Part shown: positions 28,938 to 38,104 of the stretch, one piece after another
Position numbering within the stretch: position 1 is the stretch's first letter
Layout: every line of letters begins with the position of its first letter
Source of the DNA: Streptomyces tirandamycinicus
Lineage (GTDB): Bacteria; Actinomycetota; Actinomycetes; Streptomycetales; Streptomycetaceae
NCBI RefSeq assembly: GCF_003097515.1
Contig: NZ_CP029188.1
Location: forward strand, 5,281,001-5,345,000
Direction of reading: 5' to 3'
DNA: 64,000 nucleotides
Position numbers and translations under genes: made by a program
Notes under the pieces: generated by a model
What the model saw: the letters and a program-made list of their open reading frames with translations, nothing else
What the model was told of the DNA's origin: nothing
The model's database searches: none

Positions 28938-30635
28938 TCAGTGCCTCGGGCCCGTCCGACGTCCCGCCTCGTTCGCCGCCGCGAGTGCCCGGACCAGTCC
29001 CGGGTCGGCCAGCGCCTCGGGCAGGACGACGGTGAACTCCGCGCCCCCGCCGGCCGCCGCGCGGGCCTCGGCCACCCGGGCGGTACCGCCCTGCCGTTCC
29101 GCGAACCGCCGGACCAGGGCCAGCCCCAGCCCGCGTCTGCCGTGCGCCGGCGGCTCCTTCGTGGACCATCCCTCCAGGAAGACCAGTCCGCGCAGCTCTT
29201 CGGGCACCCCCGGTCCGCTGTCCGAGACCCGCACGACGACGGTCCGGTCCTCGGCGACCGCCTCGATCTCGATGCGCGGGTCCTCGGACGTGGCGGCCGC
29301 GTCCAGCGCGTTGTCGACGAGGTTGCCCACGACGGTCACCAGGCCGCGCGGGTCGACGAGCCGGTCCGGCAGCAGCGTGCCGGACGCGATCCGCAGCGAC
29401 ACGCCCCGCTCGGCCGCCACCGTCGCCTTGCCGACCAGCAACGACGCCAGCAGGGGATCGTGGATCTTCTCCGTGACCTGCTCCGCCGTGGCCCGATGCA
29501 CGCCCACGGACTCGGTCACGAACTCGACCGCCTCGTGGTGCATCCCGAGCTCCAGCAGTCCGAGCAGCGTGTGCATGCGGTTGGCGTGCTCGTGGTCCTG
29601 GGCGCGCAGCGCGTCGATCAGGCCACGGGTGGAGTCCAGTTCGCGGCCCAGTCGCTCCAGTTCGGTACGGTCGCGAAGCGTGGCGACGGCGCCGCCGTCG
29701 TCCGTCGGCATCCGGTTGGCGATCAGGACGCGAGGGCCCCGCACCGTCACCAGGTCCTCGCCCGCGACCCGTCCGGCCAGCACGTCCGTGGTACGACCCG
29801 GTCCGAGCGCGTCCTCGAGCAGAGCGCCGCCGGCTTCGGGGCCGAGTCCCAGCAGCCGCTGCGCCTCGTCGTTCAACAGCCTGATCCGGCCCGCCCCGTC
29901 GAGGGCGACCACCCCTTCCCGGATGGCGTGGAGCATCGCCTCGCGCTCGGCGAGCAGCGCCGAGATGTCGGAGAAGGCGAGGTCGTGGGTCTTCCGCTGC
30001 AGCCGGCGGGAGATCACGTAGGAGGCGAGGGCGCCGACGGCGAGCGCGCCGCCCGCGTAGGGGAGGAGCCCGGGGATCGCGGCGAGCAGCCGGTCCCGGA
30101 CGCTGTCGTAGGCGATACCGACCGAGACGGCGCCGACGATCCTGCCGTCGTGGCCGTGCAGCGGCACCTTGCCCCGGGCCGAGCGGCCCAGCGTCCCGCT
30201 CTCGATGCCCATCACATGCCGGCCGGCGAGCGCCCGGCTGGGGTCCGTGGAGACGACCTCGCCGATCTTGTGCGGATCGGTGTGGGACCAGCGCACCCCG
30301 CGCCTGTCCATGATCACGACATACCGGGCCCCGGTGCTCCGCCGGATCCTCTCCGCCTCGGCCTGGACGGGGCCGTCCGCTGACGGCTCCGAGTCGAGAA
30401 GGGCCCCGGCCACCTGCGGTGAGGCGGTCGTCTCGGCGATGGCCAGCGCGCGGCGCATCGCCTGGTCGTCCAGCTGGGCGCTGAGCGGTGCCAGGAACAG
30501 GCCGGTGGCCAGCACGGCGACACCGGCGGCGGTGGCCAGCTGCATCAGCAGGACCTGGGCGAAGACCCGCCGTGGCCGGCGGAACCGCCGTCGTTGTGGG
30601 GGCACGCCTGCGGGGCCGGTCGACGCGGGGTTCAT
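28938..30635 (-). CDS. DcuS/CitA-type sensor histidine kinase without adjacent response regulator
   Basis: The 565-residue protein has a membrane helix (about 28-48), an extracytoplasmic PASTA/PDC-like sensor (about 50-195: STGARYVVIMDRRGVRWSHTDPHKIGE), a second helix (about 200-220), a PAS domain (about 245-340), a DHEHANRMHTLLGLLELG phosphoacceptor region of the SpoB/DcuS type and an HATPase (NLVDNALDAA; DSGPGVP; GRRGLGLALV). CitA/DcuS kinases sense di- and tricarboxylates outside the cell. They normally sit next to a response regulator gene; none exists on either side. It converges with the symporter gene. Confidence 0.88.
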   Translation of the reverse strand: MNPASTGPAGVPPQRRRFRRPRRVFAQVLLMQLATAAGVAVLATGLFLAPLSAQLDDQAMRRALAIAETTASPQVAGALLDSEPSADGPVQAEAERIRRSTGARYVVIMDRRGVRWSHTDPHKIGEVVSTDPSRALAGRHVMGIESGTLGRSARGKVPLHGHDGRIVGAVSVGIAYDSVRDRLLAAIPGLLPYAGGALAVGALASYVISRRLQRKTHDLAFSDISALLAEREAMLHAIREGVVALDGAGRIRLLNDEAQRLLGLGPEAGGALLEDALGPGRTTDVLAGRVAGEDLVTVRGPRVLIANRMPTDDGGAVATLRDRTELERLGRELDSTRGLIDALRAQDHEHANRMHTLLGLLELGMHHEAVEFVTESVGVHRATAEQVTEKIHDPLLASLLVGKATVAAERGVSLRIASGTLLPDRLVDPRGLVTVVGNLVDNALDAAATSEDPRIEIEAVAEDRTVVVRVSDSGPGVPEELRGLVFLEGWSTKEPPAHGRRGLGLALVRRFAERQGGTARVAEARAAAGGGAEFTVVLPEALADPGLVRALAAANEAGRRTGPRH

Positions 30636-30703
30636 CCGAGGCACGGTATGCGTGCCGGACGGCGTTGGGGAATCCCCGTACCGCGGCTGCCGGGACGATG
30701 CGC

Positions 30704-30754
30704 CGGGAACCTGGACGAGTCGGGAACCCGGACGAGCCCGGAACCTGGACGAGT
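30704..30754. repeat. 17-bp tandem repeat, three units
   Basis: Units CGGGAACCTGGACGAGT, CGGGAACCCGGACGAGC and CCGGAACCTGGACGAGT follow one another without gaps in the 315-bp gap between the divergent kinase and CobW genes. Confidence 0.85.
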
Positions 30755-30950
30755 CGGGTGTGCTGCCCGTCCACTCCGCGCGGGCGTTTCCGATGCCGCA
30801 GGCAGGTCCGCGGCCGGTCCCTCCGGTGTCACCGGCAGGTCCGGCGACGGCCGCGCCGGCCGTTCCCGGAGCCCTCCTGAGCGGCCCGGGCGGCCCGGGC
30901 CGCGCCCATATCCTGGGAGCCGAAGCACGAGCAGCCCAGGAGGTCCCGCC

Positions 30951-32087
30951 TTGAGCAGTCCCCAGATCCCCGTCATCGTCCTCGCGGGCTTCCTGGGATC
31001 GGGAAAGACGACCCTGCTCAACCATCTGCTGAGAGCCGGCCGCGGGACCCGGATCGGCGCGATCGTCAATGACTTCGGGGCGATCGAGATCGACGCCATG
31101 ACCGTGGCCGGGCAACTCGGCGACTCCACCGTGTCCCTCGGCAACGGCTGTCTGTGCTGTGCCGTCGACGCGAGCGAGCTGGACGTCTTCCTGGACAAGC
31201 TCACCCGGCCGGCCGCCCGCCTCGATGTGATCGTCATCGAGGCGAGCGGACTCGCCGAACCCCAGGAGCTGGTCAGGATGGTTCTCGCCAGCGAGAACGA
31301 GCGGGTCGTGTACGGCGGCCTGGTCGAGGTCGTCGACGCCGCCGAGTTCGACGCGACCCGGCAACGGCACCCCGAGCTCGAACGGCATCTCGGCATCGCC
31401 GATCTGGTGGTGGTCAACAAGACGGACCGGGTCGGTGCCGAGGCGCGGCAGCGCCTGGTGGAGCGGATCACCCGGCTCGCGGGCGGGGCCGCGGTGGTCG
31501 AGGCGAGGTACGGGCGTGTCGACCCGGAACTGCTCTTCGACTGCCGCCCTCCGGGCGAGCGGGTGGGCCAGCTCTCCTTCGACGACCTCGATGACCTCTA
31601 CGACCACGATCACGGTGACCGCCACGGCCACAACGGCCACAACGGCCACGGAGGGGACGGCGACAGCAGGGACGGCGACGGCCACCACGACCATCTGCAC
31701 GCGGCCTACGAGACCGTGTCGTTCGAGGCCGCCGAACCGCTCCACCCCCGCAGGCTGCTGGACTTCCTCGACGCGCGGCCCGAAGGGCTGTACCGGATCA
31801 AGGGGTTCGTGGACTTCGGCGAGGCCGATCCGCTCAACCGCTACGAGGTCCACGCGGTCGGCCGCTTCCTGCGTTTCCACCCGGAGCCCTGGCCCGCCGA
31901 CGGCACCGGGAGGGGCACCCGGCTCGTGCTCATCGGTTCGGGCACCGACACCGGGTCGCTGCTCGGCGGGCTCGACGCCGCCAGGATCACCGGTCCCGAT
32001 GACCGACCGGAGGAGCACAGCATGTGGGGTGTGCTGCGCTATGTACCCGAGCAGCGTGACGTCTCCGAGGAAGGGGCGTGGGACTGA
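30951..32087 (+). CDS. CobW/ZNG1-family GTP-binding protein (metal chaperone type)
   Basis: The 378-residue G3E GTPase has Walker A GFLGSGKTTLLN (about 13-24), the metal-binding CLCC motif near residue 67, NKTD near residue 155 and a C-terminal CobW_C domain (SMWGVLRYVPEQRD). Residues about 216-254 are His/Asp-rich (HDHGDRHGHNGHNGHGG), which suits binding of zinc or another transition metal for delivery to a client. The start is a TTG at 30951 with a perfect AGGAGG seven bases upstream, which outweighs the unusual codon. It is a single gene followed by a hairpin terminator. Confidence 0.9.
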   Translation: MSSPQIPVIVLAGFLGSGKTTLLNHLLRAGRGTRIGAIVNDFGAIEIDAMTVAGQLGDSTVSLGNGCLCCAVDASELDVFLDKLTRPAARLDVIVIEASGLAEPQELVRMVLASENERVVYGGLVEVVDAAEFDATRQRHPELERHLGIADLVVVNKTDRVGAEARQRLVERITRLAGGAAVVEARYGRVDPELLFDCRPPGERVGQLSFDDLDDLYDHDHGDRHGHNGHNGHGGDGDSRDGDGHHDHLHAAYETVSFEAAEPLHPRRLLDFLDARPEGLYRIKGFVDFGEADPLNRYEVHAVGRFLRFHPEPWPADGTGRGTRLVLIGSGTDTGSLLGGLDAARITGPDDRPEEHSMWGVLRYVPEQRDVSEEGAWD

Positions 32088-32145
32088 ACCCCCGGCCCCA
32101 TGGGCACCTCGAGGGGCGGCCGCCTCCTTCCGCGGGTAAGCGGAA

Positions 32146-32177
32146 CGCCCCCTTCCGCGGGGACGTGGAAGGGGGCG
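32146..32177. terminator. Bidirectional terminator between cobW-like gene and parC
   Basis: An 11-bp perfect inverted repeat with a 10-base loop lies between convergent genes. Confidence 0.75.
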
Positions 32178-32244
32178 GCGTCATACGGAAGGGCGGCGAT
32201 CCCGTCACCCGGCGGCGGCCCGCCGGGCGACGGCGTATCCGCGC

Positions 32245-34692
32245 CTAGGACACCGGACCGGCCAGGGCCGCGACCGGCTTGTCCAGCGGTGTGCCCGAGC
32301 CGTCGCGGCGGGGGTCGATCTCCGGAAGCTCGGCCGGGGAGCCGTTCCTCTGCGCCGCACGGGCCTCGCTGACTCCCGCCCAGGCGAAGACCAGCCGGTC
32401 CTCGCCCTTGAGGAAGCGCTGGCAGCGCACGCCGCCGGTGGCCCGGCCCTTGCGCGGGTACTGGTCGAACGGCGTCAGCTTCGCCGTCGTCACCGAGTCG
32501 TCCAGGGTCCCGGCGGCCCCCGCGACCGTGAAGACCACCGCGTCCGCTGCCGGGTCCACCGTGGTGAACGAGATCACTTCGGCACCCTCGGCGAGCTTGA
32601 TGCCCGCCATGCCGCCCGCCGCCCTGCCCTGCGGCCGTACCTGCGACGCCTGGAAGCGCAGCAGCTGCGCGTCGGAGGTGATGAAGACCAGGTCCTCCTC
32701 GCCCGTGCGCAGTTCGGCGCCGCCGATGATCCGGTCACCCTCCTTGAGTGCGATGACCTCGAGTTCGTCCTTGTTGGCCGGGTAGTCGGGCACCACCCGC
32801 TTGACCACGCCCTGCAGGGTGCCGAGCGCCAGACCCGGCGAGGACTCCGCCAGGCCGGTCAGGCAGACGACCGTCTCGTCCGCCTCCAGCGACAGGAACT
32901 CCGAGACCTGCGCGCCGCCCGAGAGGTTCGGCGCCTGCGCCGACTCCGGGAGCTGCGGGAGGTCGATCACCGACAGCCGGAGCAGCCGGCCCGACGAGGT
33001 CACCACGCCCACCTCGCCGCGCGCCGTGGCCGCCACCGAGGAGACGATCACGTCGTGCTTGGCGCGCTTGCCCGCCTGCGGCGGCGGCTCGGCGGTGACG
33101 GTACGCGCCAGCAGACCCGTGGAGGACAGCAGCACCCGGCACGGGTCGTCCGCGACCTGCAGTGAGGCGGCCGGGACCGGGGCGCCGGCCGACTCCAGCA
33201 GGACCGTGCGCCGGGGGGTGCCGAACTTCTTGGCCACCGAGGCCAGTTCGGACGAGACGAGCTTGCGCAGCTCGGCGTCCGACTCCAAAATCTTCGTCAG
33301 TTCGGCGATCTCGCCCTTGAGCTTGTCGCGCTCGGCCTCCAGCTCGATCCGGTCGAACTTGGTGAGCCGGCGCAGCGGGGTGTCCAGGATGTACTGCGTC
33401 TGGACGTCGCTGAGGGAGAAGCGCTCCATCAGACGCTCCTTGGCCTGCGCCGCGTTCTCGCTGGAACGGATCAGGCGGATGACCTCGTCGATGTCGACCA
33501 GCGCGACGAGCAGGCCCTCGACCAGATGGAGCCGGTCCCTCCGCTTCCCCCGTCGGAACTCGCTGCGGCGGCGCACCACGTCGAAGCGGTGGTCGAGATA
33601 GACCTCCAGCAGTTCCTTGAGGCCCAGCGTCAGCGGCTGCCCGTCGACCAGCGCCACGTTGTTGATGCCGAAGGACTCCTCCATCGGCGTCAGCTTGTAC
33701 AGCTGCTCCAGGACGGCCTCGGGGATGAAACCGTTCTTGACCTCGATGACCAGGCGCAGCCCGTGCTCGCGGTCCGTGAGGTCCTTGACGTCGGCGATGC
33801 CCTGCAGCTTCTTCTGGCCCACCAGGTCCTTGATCTTGGAGATCACCTTCTCCGGGCCGACGCTGAAGGGCAGTTCGGTGACGACGAGGCCCTTGCGGCG
33901 CGCCGTCACGGTCTCCACCGAGACCGTGGCGCGGATCTTGAACGTGCCGCGGCCGGTCTCGTACGCGTCCTTGATCCCGGCCAGGCCGACGATCCGGCCG
34001 CCGGTAGGCAGGTCCGGGCCCGGCACATGACGCATCAGCGTCTCCAGGTCCGCCCCCGGGTACCTGATCAGATGGCGGGCGGCGGCGATCACCTCGCCGA
34101 GGTTGTGCGGAGGCATGTTGGTCGCCATGCCGACCGCGATCCCCGACGCGCCGTTCACCAGCAGGTTCGGGTACGCGGCCGGCAGCGCCAGCGGTTCCCG
34201 CTCCTGCCCGTCGTAGTTGGGGGCGAAGTCGACCGTGTCCTCGTCGATGGACTCGGTCATCAGGCTCGTCGCGTCGGCCATCCGGCACTCGGTGTAGCGC
34301 ATCGCCGCCGGAGGGTCGTCGTTGCCCAGCGAGCCGAAGTTCCCGTGGCCGTCGACCAGCGGCAGCCGCATCGAGAAGGGCTGGGCCATGCGCACCAGGG
34401 CGTCGTAGATCGACGCGTCGCCGTGCGGGTGGAGCTTGCCCATCACCTCGCCGACGACCCGGGCGCACTTCACATAGCCCCGGTCGGGGCGCAGCCCCAT
34501 CTCGTTCATCTGGTACACGATCCGGCGGTGCACCGGCTTCATGCCGTCCCGGGCGTCGGGCAGGGCGCGGGAGTAGATCACCGAGTACGCGTACTCGAGG
34601 AAGGAGCCCTGCATCTCGTCGACGACGTCGATGTCGAGGATCCTCTCCTCGAAGTCGTCGGGCGGCGGCGTCTTCGTGCTGCGGCGGGCCAT
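32245..34692 (-). CDS. parC: DNA topoisomerase IV subunit A (ParC)
   Basis: ParC breaks and rejoins DNA in topoisomerase IV. The 815-residue protein has the breakage-reunion domain with SRALPDARDGMKPVHRRI near residue 43 and the active-site tyrosine Tyr133 in AAMRYTECRM, then GMATNMPPHNL, a coiled-coil tower (about 380-480) and a beta-pinwheel C-terminus (about 510-800) with GRATGGVRCQRF as GyrA-box-like motif. It lacks the canonical GyrA box QRRGGKG, which supports ParC over GyrA, as does parE nearby. The ATG at 34692 has GAAGGAG upstream. Confidence 0.94.
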   Translation of the reverse strand: MARRSTKTPPPDDFEERILDIDVVDEMQGSFLEYAYSVIYSRALPDARDGMKPVHRRIVYQMNEMGLRPDRGYVKCARVVGEVMGKLHPHGDASIYDALVRMAQPFSMRLPLVDGHGNFGSLGNDDPPAAMRYTECRMADATSLMTESIDEDTVDFAPNYDGQEREPLALPAAYPNLLVNGASGIAVGMATNMPPHNLGEVIAAARHLIRYPGADLETLMRHVPGPDLPTGGRIVGLAGIKDAYETGRGTFKIRATVSVETVTARRKGLVVTELPFSVGPEKVISKIKDLVGQKKLQGIADVKDLTDREHGLRLVIEVKNGFIPEAVLEQLYKLTPMEESFGINNVALVDGQPLTLGLKELLEVYLDHRFDVVRRRSEFRRGKRRDRLHLVEGLLVALVDIDEVIRLIRSSENAAQAKERLMERFSLSDVQTQYILDTPLRRLTKFDRIELEAERDKLKGEIAELTKILESDAELRKLVSSELASVAKKFGTPRRTVLLESAGAPVPAASLQVADDPCRVLLSSTGLLARTVTAEPPPQAGKRAKHDVIVSSVAATARGEVGVVTSSGRLLRLSVIDLPQLPESAQAPNLSGGAQVSEFLSLEADETVVCLTGLAESSPGLALGTLQGVVKRVVPDYPANKDELEVIALKEGDRIIGGAELRTGEEDLVFITSDAQLLRFQASQVRPQGRAAGGMAGIKLAEGAEVISFTTVDPAADAVVFTVAGAAGTLDDSVTTAKLTPFDQYPRKGRATGGVRCQRFLKGEDRLVFAWAGVSEARAAQRNGSPAELPEIDPRRDGSGTPLDKPVAALAGPVS

Positions 34693-34879
34693 CGCTGCTG
34701 CGGCTCCTTCACCAACATGAACCATGAACGTGATCTGACGCCGACCATTGTGGACCGTCGCGCCGACAACGCGGACCGCGACCCGGGACAGGGGGGTGGA
34801 AGCCTCGGGAACTTCGCCGGTTACCTGCACGGTTTGCATACAGTGGCAGGACATCCTGCAACGCGATCGAAGGGACCAC

Positions 34880-36286
34880 ATGCCCATGGGTCACACGGCC
34901 ACAGCCCGGGCCGGCTCCGGAGGCCTGACAGCGACCGAGCACCGCCTGGCCAACGGCCTGCGCGTGGTGCTCTCCGAGGACCACCTGACCCCGGTCGCCG
35001 CGGTGTGCCTCTGGTACGACGTCGGCTCCCGCCACGAGGTCGAGGGCCGCACCGGCCTGGCCCACCTGTTCGAGCACCTGATGTTCCAGGGCTCCGCCCA
35101 GGTGCCCGGCAACGGCCACTTCGAGCTGGTGCAGGGGGCCGGCGGTTCGCTCAACGGCACCACGAGCTTCGAGCGCACCAACTACTTCGAGACCATGCCC
35201 GCCCACCAGCTGGAGCTCGCGCTCTGGCTGGAGGCCGACCGCATGGGCTCCCTGCTGGCCGCCCTCGACGACGAGTCCATGGAGAACCAGCGGGACGTCG
35301 TCAAGAACGAGCGCCGCCAGCGCTACGACAACGTCCCGTACGGCACCGCGTTCGAGAAGCTGACCGCGCTGGCCTACCCCGAGGGCCACCCGTACCACCA
35401 CACCCCGATCGGCTCGATGGCCGACCTGGACGCGGCGACGCTGGAGGACGCGCGGAACTTCTTCCGCACCTACTACGCGCCGAACAACGCGGTGCTGTCG
35501 GTCGTCGGCGACATCGACCCGGAGCGGACGCTCGCCTGGATCGAGAAGTACTTCGGGTCCATCCCGATGCACGACGGCAAGCAGCCGCCGCGCGACGGCT
35601 CGCTCCCGGAGATCATCGGCGAGCAGCTACGCGAGGTGCTGGAGGAGGAGGTTCCGGCCCGGGCCCTGATGGCCGCGTACCGCCTCCCGCACGACGGCAC
35701 CCGCGAGGCCGACGCCGCCGACCTGGCGCTGACCGTCCTCGGCGGCGGCGAGTCCTCCCGGCTGCACAACCGGCTGGTCCGCCGCGACCGCACGGCCGTC
35801 GCCGCCGGCTTCGGCCTGCTCCGCCTCGCCGGCGCGCCCTCCCTGGGCTGGCTGGACGTGAAGACCTCCGGGGGCGTCGAGGTCCCCGACATCGAGGCCG
35901 CGGTCGACGAGGAGCTGGCGCGGTTCGCCGCCGAGGGCCCCACGGCGGAGGAGATGGAGCGCGCCCAGGCCCAGCTCGAGCGGGAGTGGCTGGACCGCCT
36001 CGGCACCGTCGCCGGCCGCGCCGACGAGCTGTGCCGGTACGCCGTGCTCTTCGGCGACCCGCAGCTGGCGCTCACCGCCGTCCAGCGGGTGCTCGACGTC
36101 ACCGCCGAGGAGGTGCGGGCCGTCGCCGCGGCGCGGCTGCGCCCGGACAACAGGGCGGTGCTGGTGTACGAGCCCGCCGCGGCCGCGGACGACTCCGGAA
36201 ACGCCGGCAGCGCGGGTGACGCCGGGAGCACCGGTCGTGCCGGTGAGGCCGGGGGCAACGACGACACAGAGGGGACGGACCAGTGA
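34880..36286 (+). CDS. M16-family zinc metallopeptidase, catalytic partner
   Basis: The 468-residue protein carries the inverted zinc motif HLFEH (His62, Glu65, His66) in GLAHLFEHLMFQG and the distal glutamate in ENQRDVVKNERRQR, so it should be active. Two M16 domains are visible (about 20-230 and 240-450). The tail is a low-complexity Gly/Asp/Ser stretch. There is no signal peptide. The ATG at 34880 sits four bases after an AAGGGA site; an ATG two codons later is equally possible. Its stop overlaps the next M16 gene by four bases, so the two are translationally coupled. Confidence 0.92.
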   Translation: MPMGHTATARAGSGGLTATEHRLANGLRVVLSEDHLTPVAAVCLWYDVGSRHEVEGRTGLAHLFEHLMFQGSAQVPGNGHFELVQGAGGSLNGTTSFERTNYFETMPAHQLELALWLEADRMGSLLAALDDESMENQRDVVKNERRQRYDNVPYGTAFEKLTALAYPEGHPYHHTPIGSMADLDAATLEDARNFFRTYYAPNNAVLSVVGDIDPERTLAWIEKYFGSIPMHDGKQPPRDGSLPEIIGEQLREVLEEEVPARALMAAYRLPHDGTREADAADLALTVLGGGESSRLHNRLVRRDRTAVAAGFGLLRLAGAPSLGWLDVKTSGGVEVPDIEAAVDEELARFAAEGPTAEEMERAQAQLEREWLDRLGTVAGRADELCRYAVLFGDPQLALTAVQRVLDVTAEEVRAVAAARLRPDNRAVLVYEPAAAADDSGNAGSAGDAGSTGRAGEAGGNDDTEGTDQ

Positions 36287-37686
36287 CCGACGCTGCCGTG
36301 ACCATGGACCTCCATCCGCAGCCGCAGCCCGGCGACGCCAAGCCCTGGGCCTTCCCCGCCCCGGTGCGCGGCACCCTGGGCAACGGGCTGACCGTGCTGC
36401 GCTGCAACCGCCCCGGCCAGCAGGTCGTGGCCGTGGAGATCTTCCTCGACGCGCCGCTGGACGCCGAGCCCGAGGGCCTGGACGGCGTCGCCACGATCAT
36501 GGCCCGGGCGCTGTCCGAGGGCACCGACAAGCACACGGCGGAGGAGTTCGCGGCCGAACTGGAGCGCTGCGGCGCCACGCTCGACGCGCACGCCGACCAT
36601 CCGGGGGTCCGGCTCTCCCTCGAGGTACCGGTCTCCCGGCTGCCGAAGGCCCTCGGCCTGCTCGCCGAGGCGCTGCGCGCCCCGCTGTTCGCCGACAGCG
36701 AGGTAGAGCGGCTCGTCCGCAACCGGCTCGACGAGATCCCGCACGAGACCGCGAACCCGGCCCGCCGGGCCGCCAAGGAGCTCTCCCGGCAGCTGTTCCC
36801 GGCGTCCTCCCGGATGTCCCGTCCTCGGCAGGGCACGGAGGAGACCGTCGAGCGCATCGACGCGGCCGCGGTCCGGGCCTTCTACGAGGCGCACATCCGG
36901 CCCGCCACGGCCACGGCCGTGGTCGTCGGCGACCTCGAGGGCGTGGATCTGGACGCCGTGCTGGCCGACACGCTCGGCGCCTGGACGGGCGACTCGGCCG
37001 AGAGCCGGCCGATGCCGCCGATCACCGCGGACGACACGGGCCGCGTCGTCATCGTGGACCGCCCCGGCGCCGTGCAGACCCAGTTGCTGATCGGCCGGAT
37101 CGGACCCGACCGCCACGACCGGGTGTGGCCCGCCCAGGTCCTGGGCACCTACTGCCTCGGCGGCACGCTGACCTCCCGCCTGGACCGCGTCCTGCGCGAG
37201 GAGAAGGGCTACACCTACGGCGTACGGGCCTTCGGCCAGGTACTGCGCTCCGACGCCCCCGCGGCCCCGGGCGGAGCCGGCGGCGCCGCGATGCTCGCCA
37301 TCAGCGGATCGGTCGACACCCCGCACACGGGCCCCGCGCTCGAGGACCTGTTCACGGTGCTGCGCACCCTCGCCGCTGAGGGCCTGACGGACGCGGAGCG
37401 CGATGTCGCGGTGCAGAACCTGGTGGGCGTGGCGCCGCTGAAGTACGAGACGGCCGCGTCCGTGGCCGGCACGCTGGCCGACCAGGTCGAGCAGGGTCTC
37501 CCGGACGACTACCAGGCCCAGTTGTACGCGCGGCTGGCCGGCACCGGCACGGTGGAGGCGACGGCCGCGGTGGTCAGCGCCTTCCCCGTGGACCGGCTGG
37601 TGACGGTCCTCGTCGGGGACGCGTCCGAGATCGAGGAGCCGGTGCGGGCGCTCGGGATCGGCGAAGTGACCGTTGTCACGGGCTGA
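36283..37686 (+). CDS. M16-family protein, non-catalytic partner
   Basis: The 467-residue protein aligns with M16 peptidases, but where HxxEH should be it reads GLDGVATIMARALSEG, so it cannot bind zinc. It keeps the REEKGYTYGVRAFG segment, the Arg-Tyr pair that helps bind substrate in the non-catalytic subunit. Such active/inactive pairs form heterodimers (as in mitochondrial processing peptidase and the Sphingomonas Sph2681/2682 type). The GTG at 36283 overlaps the upstream stop. Substrates are unknown. Confidence 0.92.
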   Translation: MTDAAVTMDLHPQPQPGDAKPWAFPAPVRGTLGNGLTVLRCNRPGQQVVAVEIFLDAPLDAEPEGLDGVATIMARALSEGTDKHTAEEFAAELERCGATLDAHADHPGVRLSLEVPVSRLPKALGLLAEALRAPLFADSEVERLVRNRLDEIPHETANPARRAAKELSRQLFPASSRMSRPRQGTEETVERIDAAAVRAFYEAHIRPATATAVVVGDLEGVDLDAVLADTLGAWTGDSAESRPMPPITADDTGRVVIVDRPGAVQTQLLIGRIGPDRHDRVWPAQVLGTYCLGGTLTSRLDRVLREEKGYTYGVRAFGQVLRSDAPAAPGGAGGAAMLAISGSVDTPHTGPALEDLFTVLRTLAAEGLTDAERDVAVQNLVGVAPLKYETAASVAGTLADQVEQGLPDDYQAQLYARLAGTGTVEATAAVVSAFPVDRLVTVLVGDASEIEEPVRALGIGEVTVVTG

Positions 37687-37702
37687 TTGACCGCACCTCC
37701 TC

Positions 37703-37761
37703 CGGGCAGGGGAAAGGGGGCCCCTCGGCTTCGCGCCGAGGGGCCCCCTTTCCCCTGCCCG
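37703..37761 (+). terminator. Very strong terminator after the M16 operon
   Basis: A perfect 27-bp inverted repeat with a five-base loop (TTCGC) starts 17 bases after the stop codon. Confidence 0.92.
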
Positions 37762-37924
37762 GAACACCTCCCCGACCATCCGCCCGTATGTCCGGTTTGA
37801 TGAGGAGGGTCGGTGTCTGCCCTGTGGCGTGCACTACAAATATCCGTGTCTGTTTGGTGATTGAACGAAGATCGGCTTAGCGTCTTCTGCGCTGTCCGCC
37901 AGTTGCACACGCCGCACCCGCGGC

Positions 37925-38092
37925 ATCGGGCAGCCATCGCCGAGTCCCCGTCCGGCGCGAGCCTGGGGAGCCGGGGACCCATATGTCCCCTGGGGTGAAT
38001 CGGGTGCCTTCGCCTTCGCGCGGAGGGGCTCGTAGGAGACCTTCCTGCTCCGAACCCGTCAGCTAACCCGGTAGGCGAGAAGGAAGGAAAGG
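37925..38092 (+). ncRNA. c-di-AMP (ydaO/yuaA) riboswitch
   Basis: The leader contains the conserved blocks of the c-di-AMP riboswitch in order: GGGGACCC near 37974, GGGGTGAATCGG near 37992, a CGTAGGAG block near 38031, then CCGAACCCGTCAGCTAACCC at 38050-38069 and GTAGGCGAGAAGG after it. In Streptomyces this class sits upstream of cell-wall hydrolases (rpfA, M23 peptidases), as here. In known cases c-di-AMP binding lowers expression. The 5' boundary is approximate. Confidence 0.92.
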
Positions 38093-38104
38093 ATCAGCCA
38101 CTTC

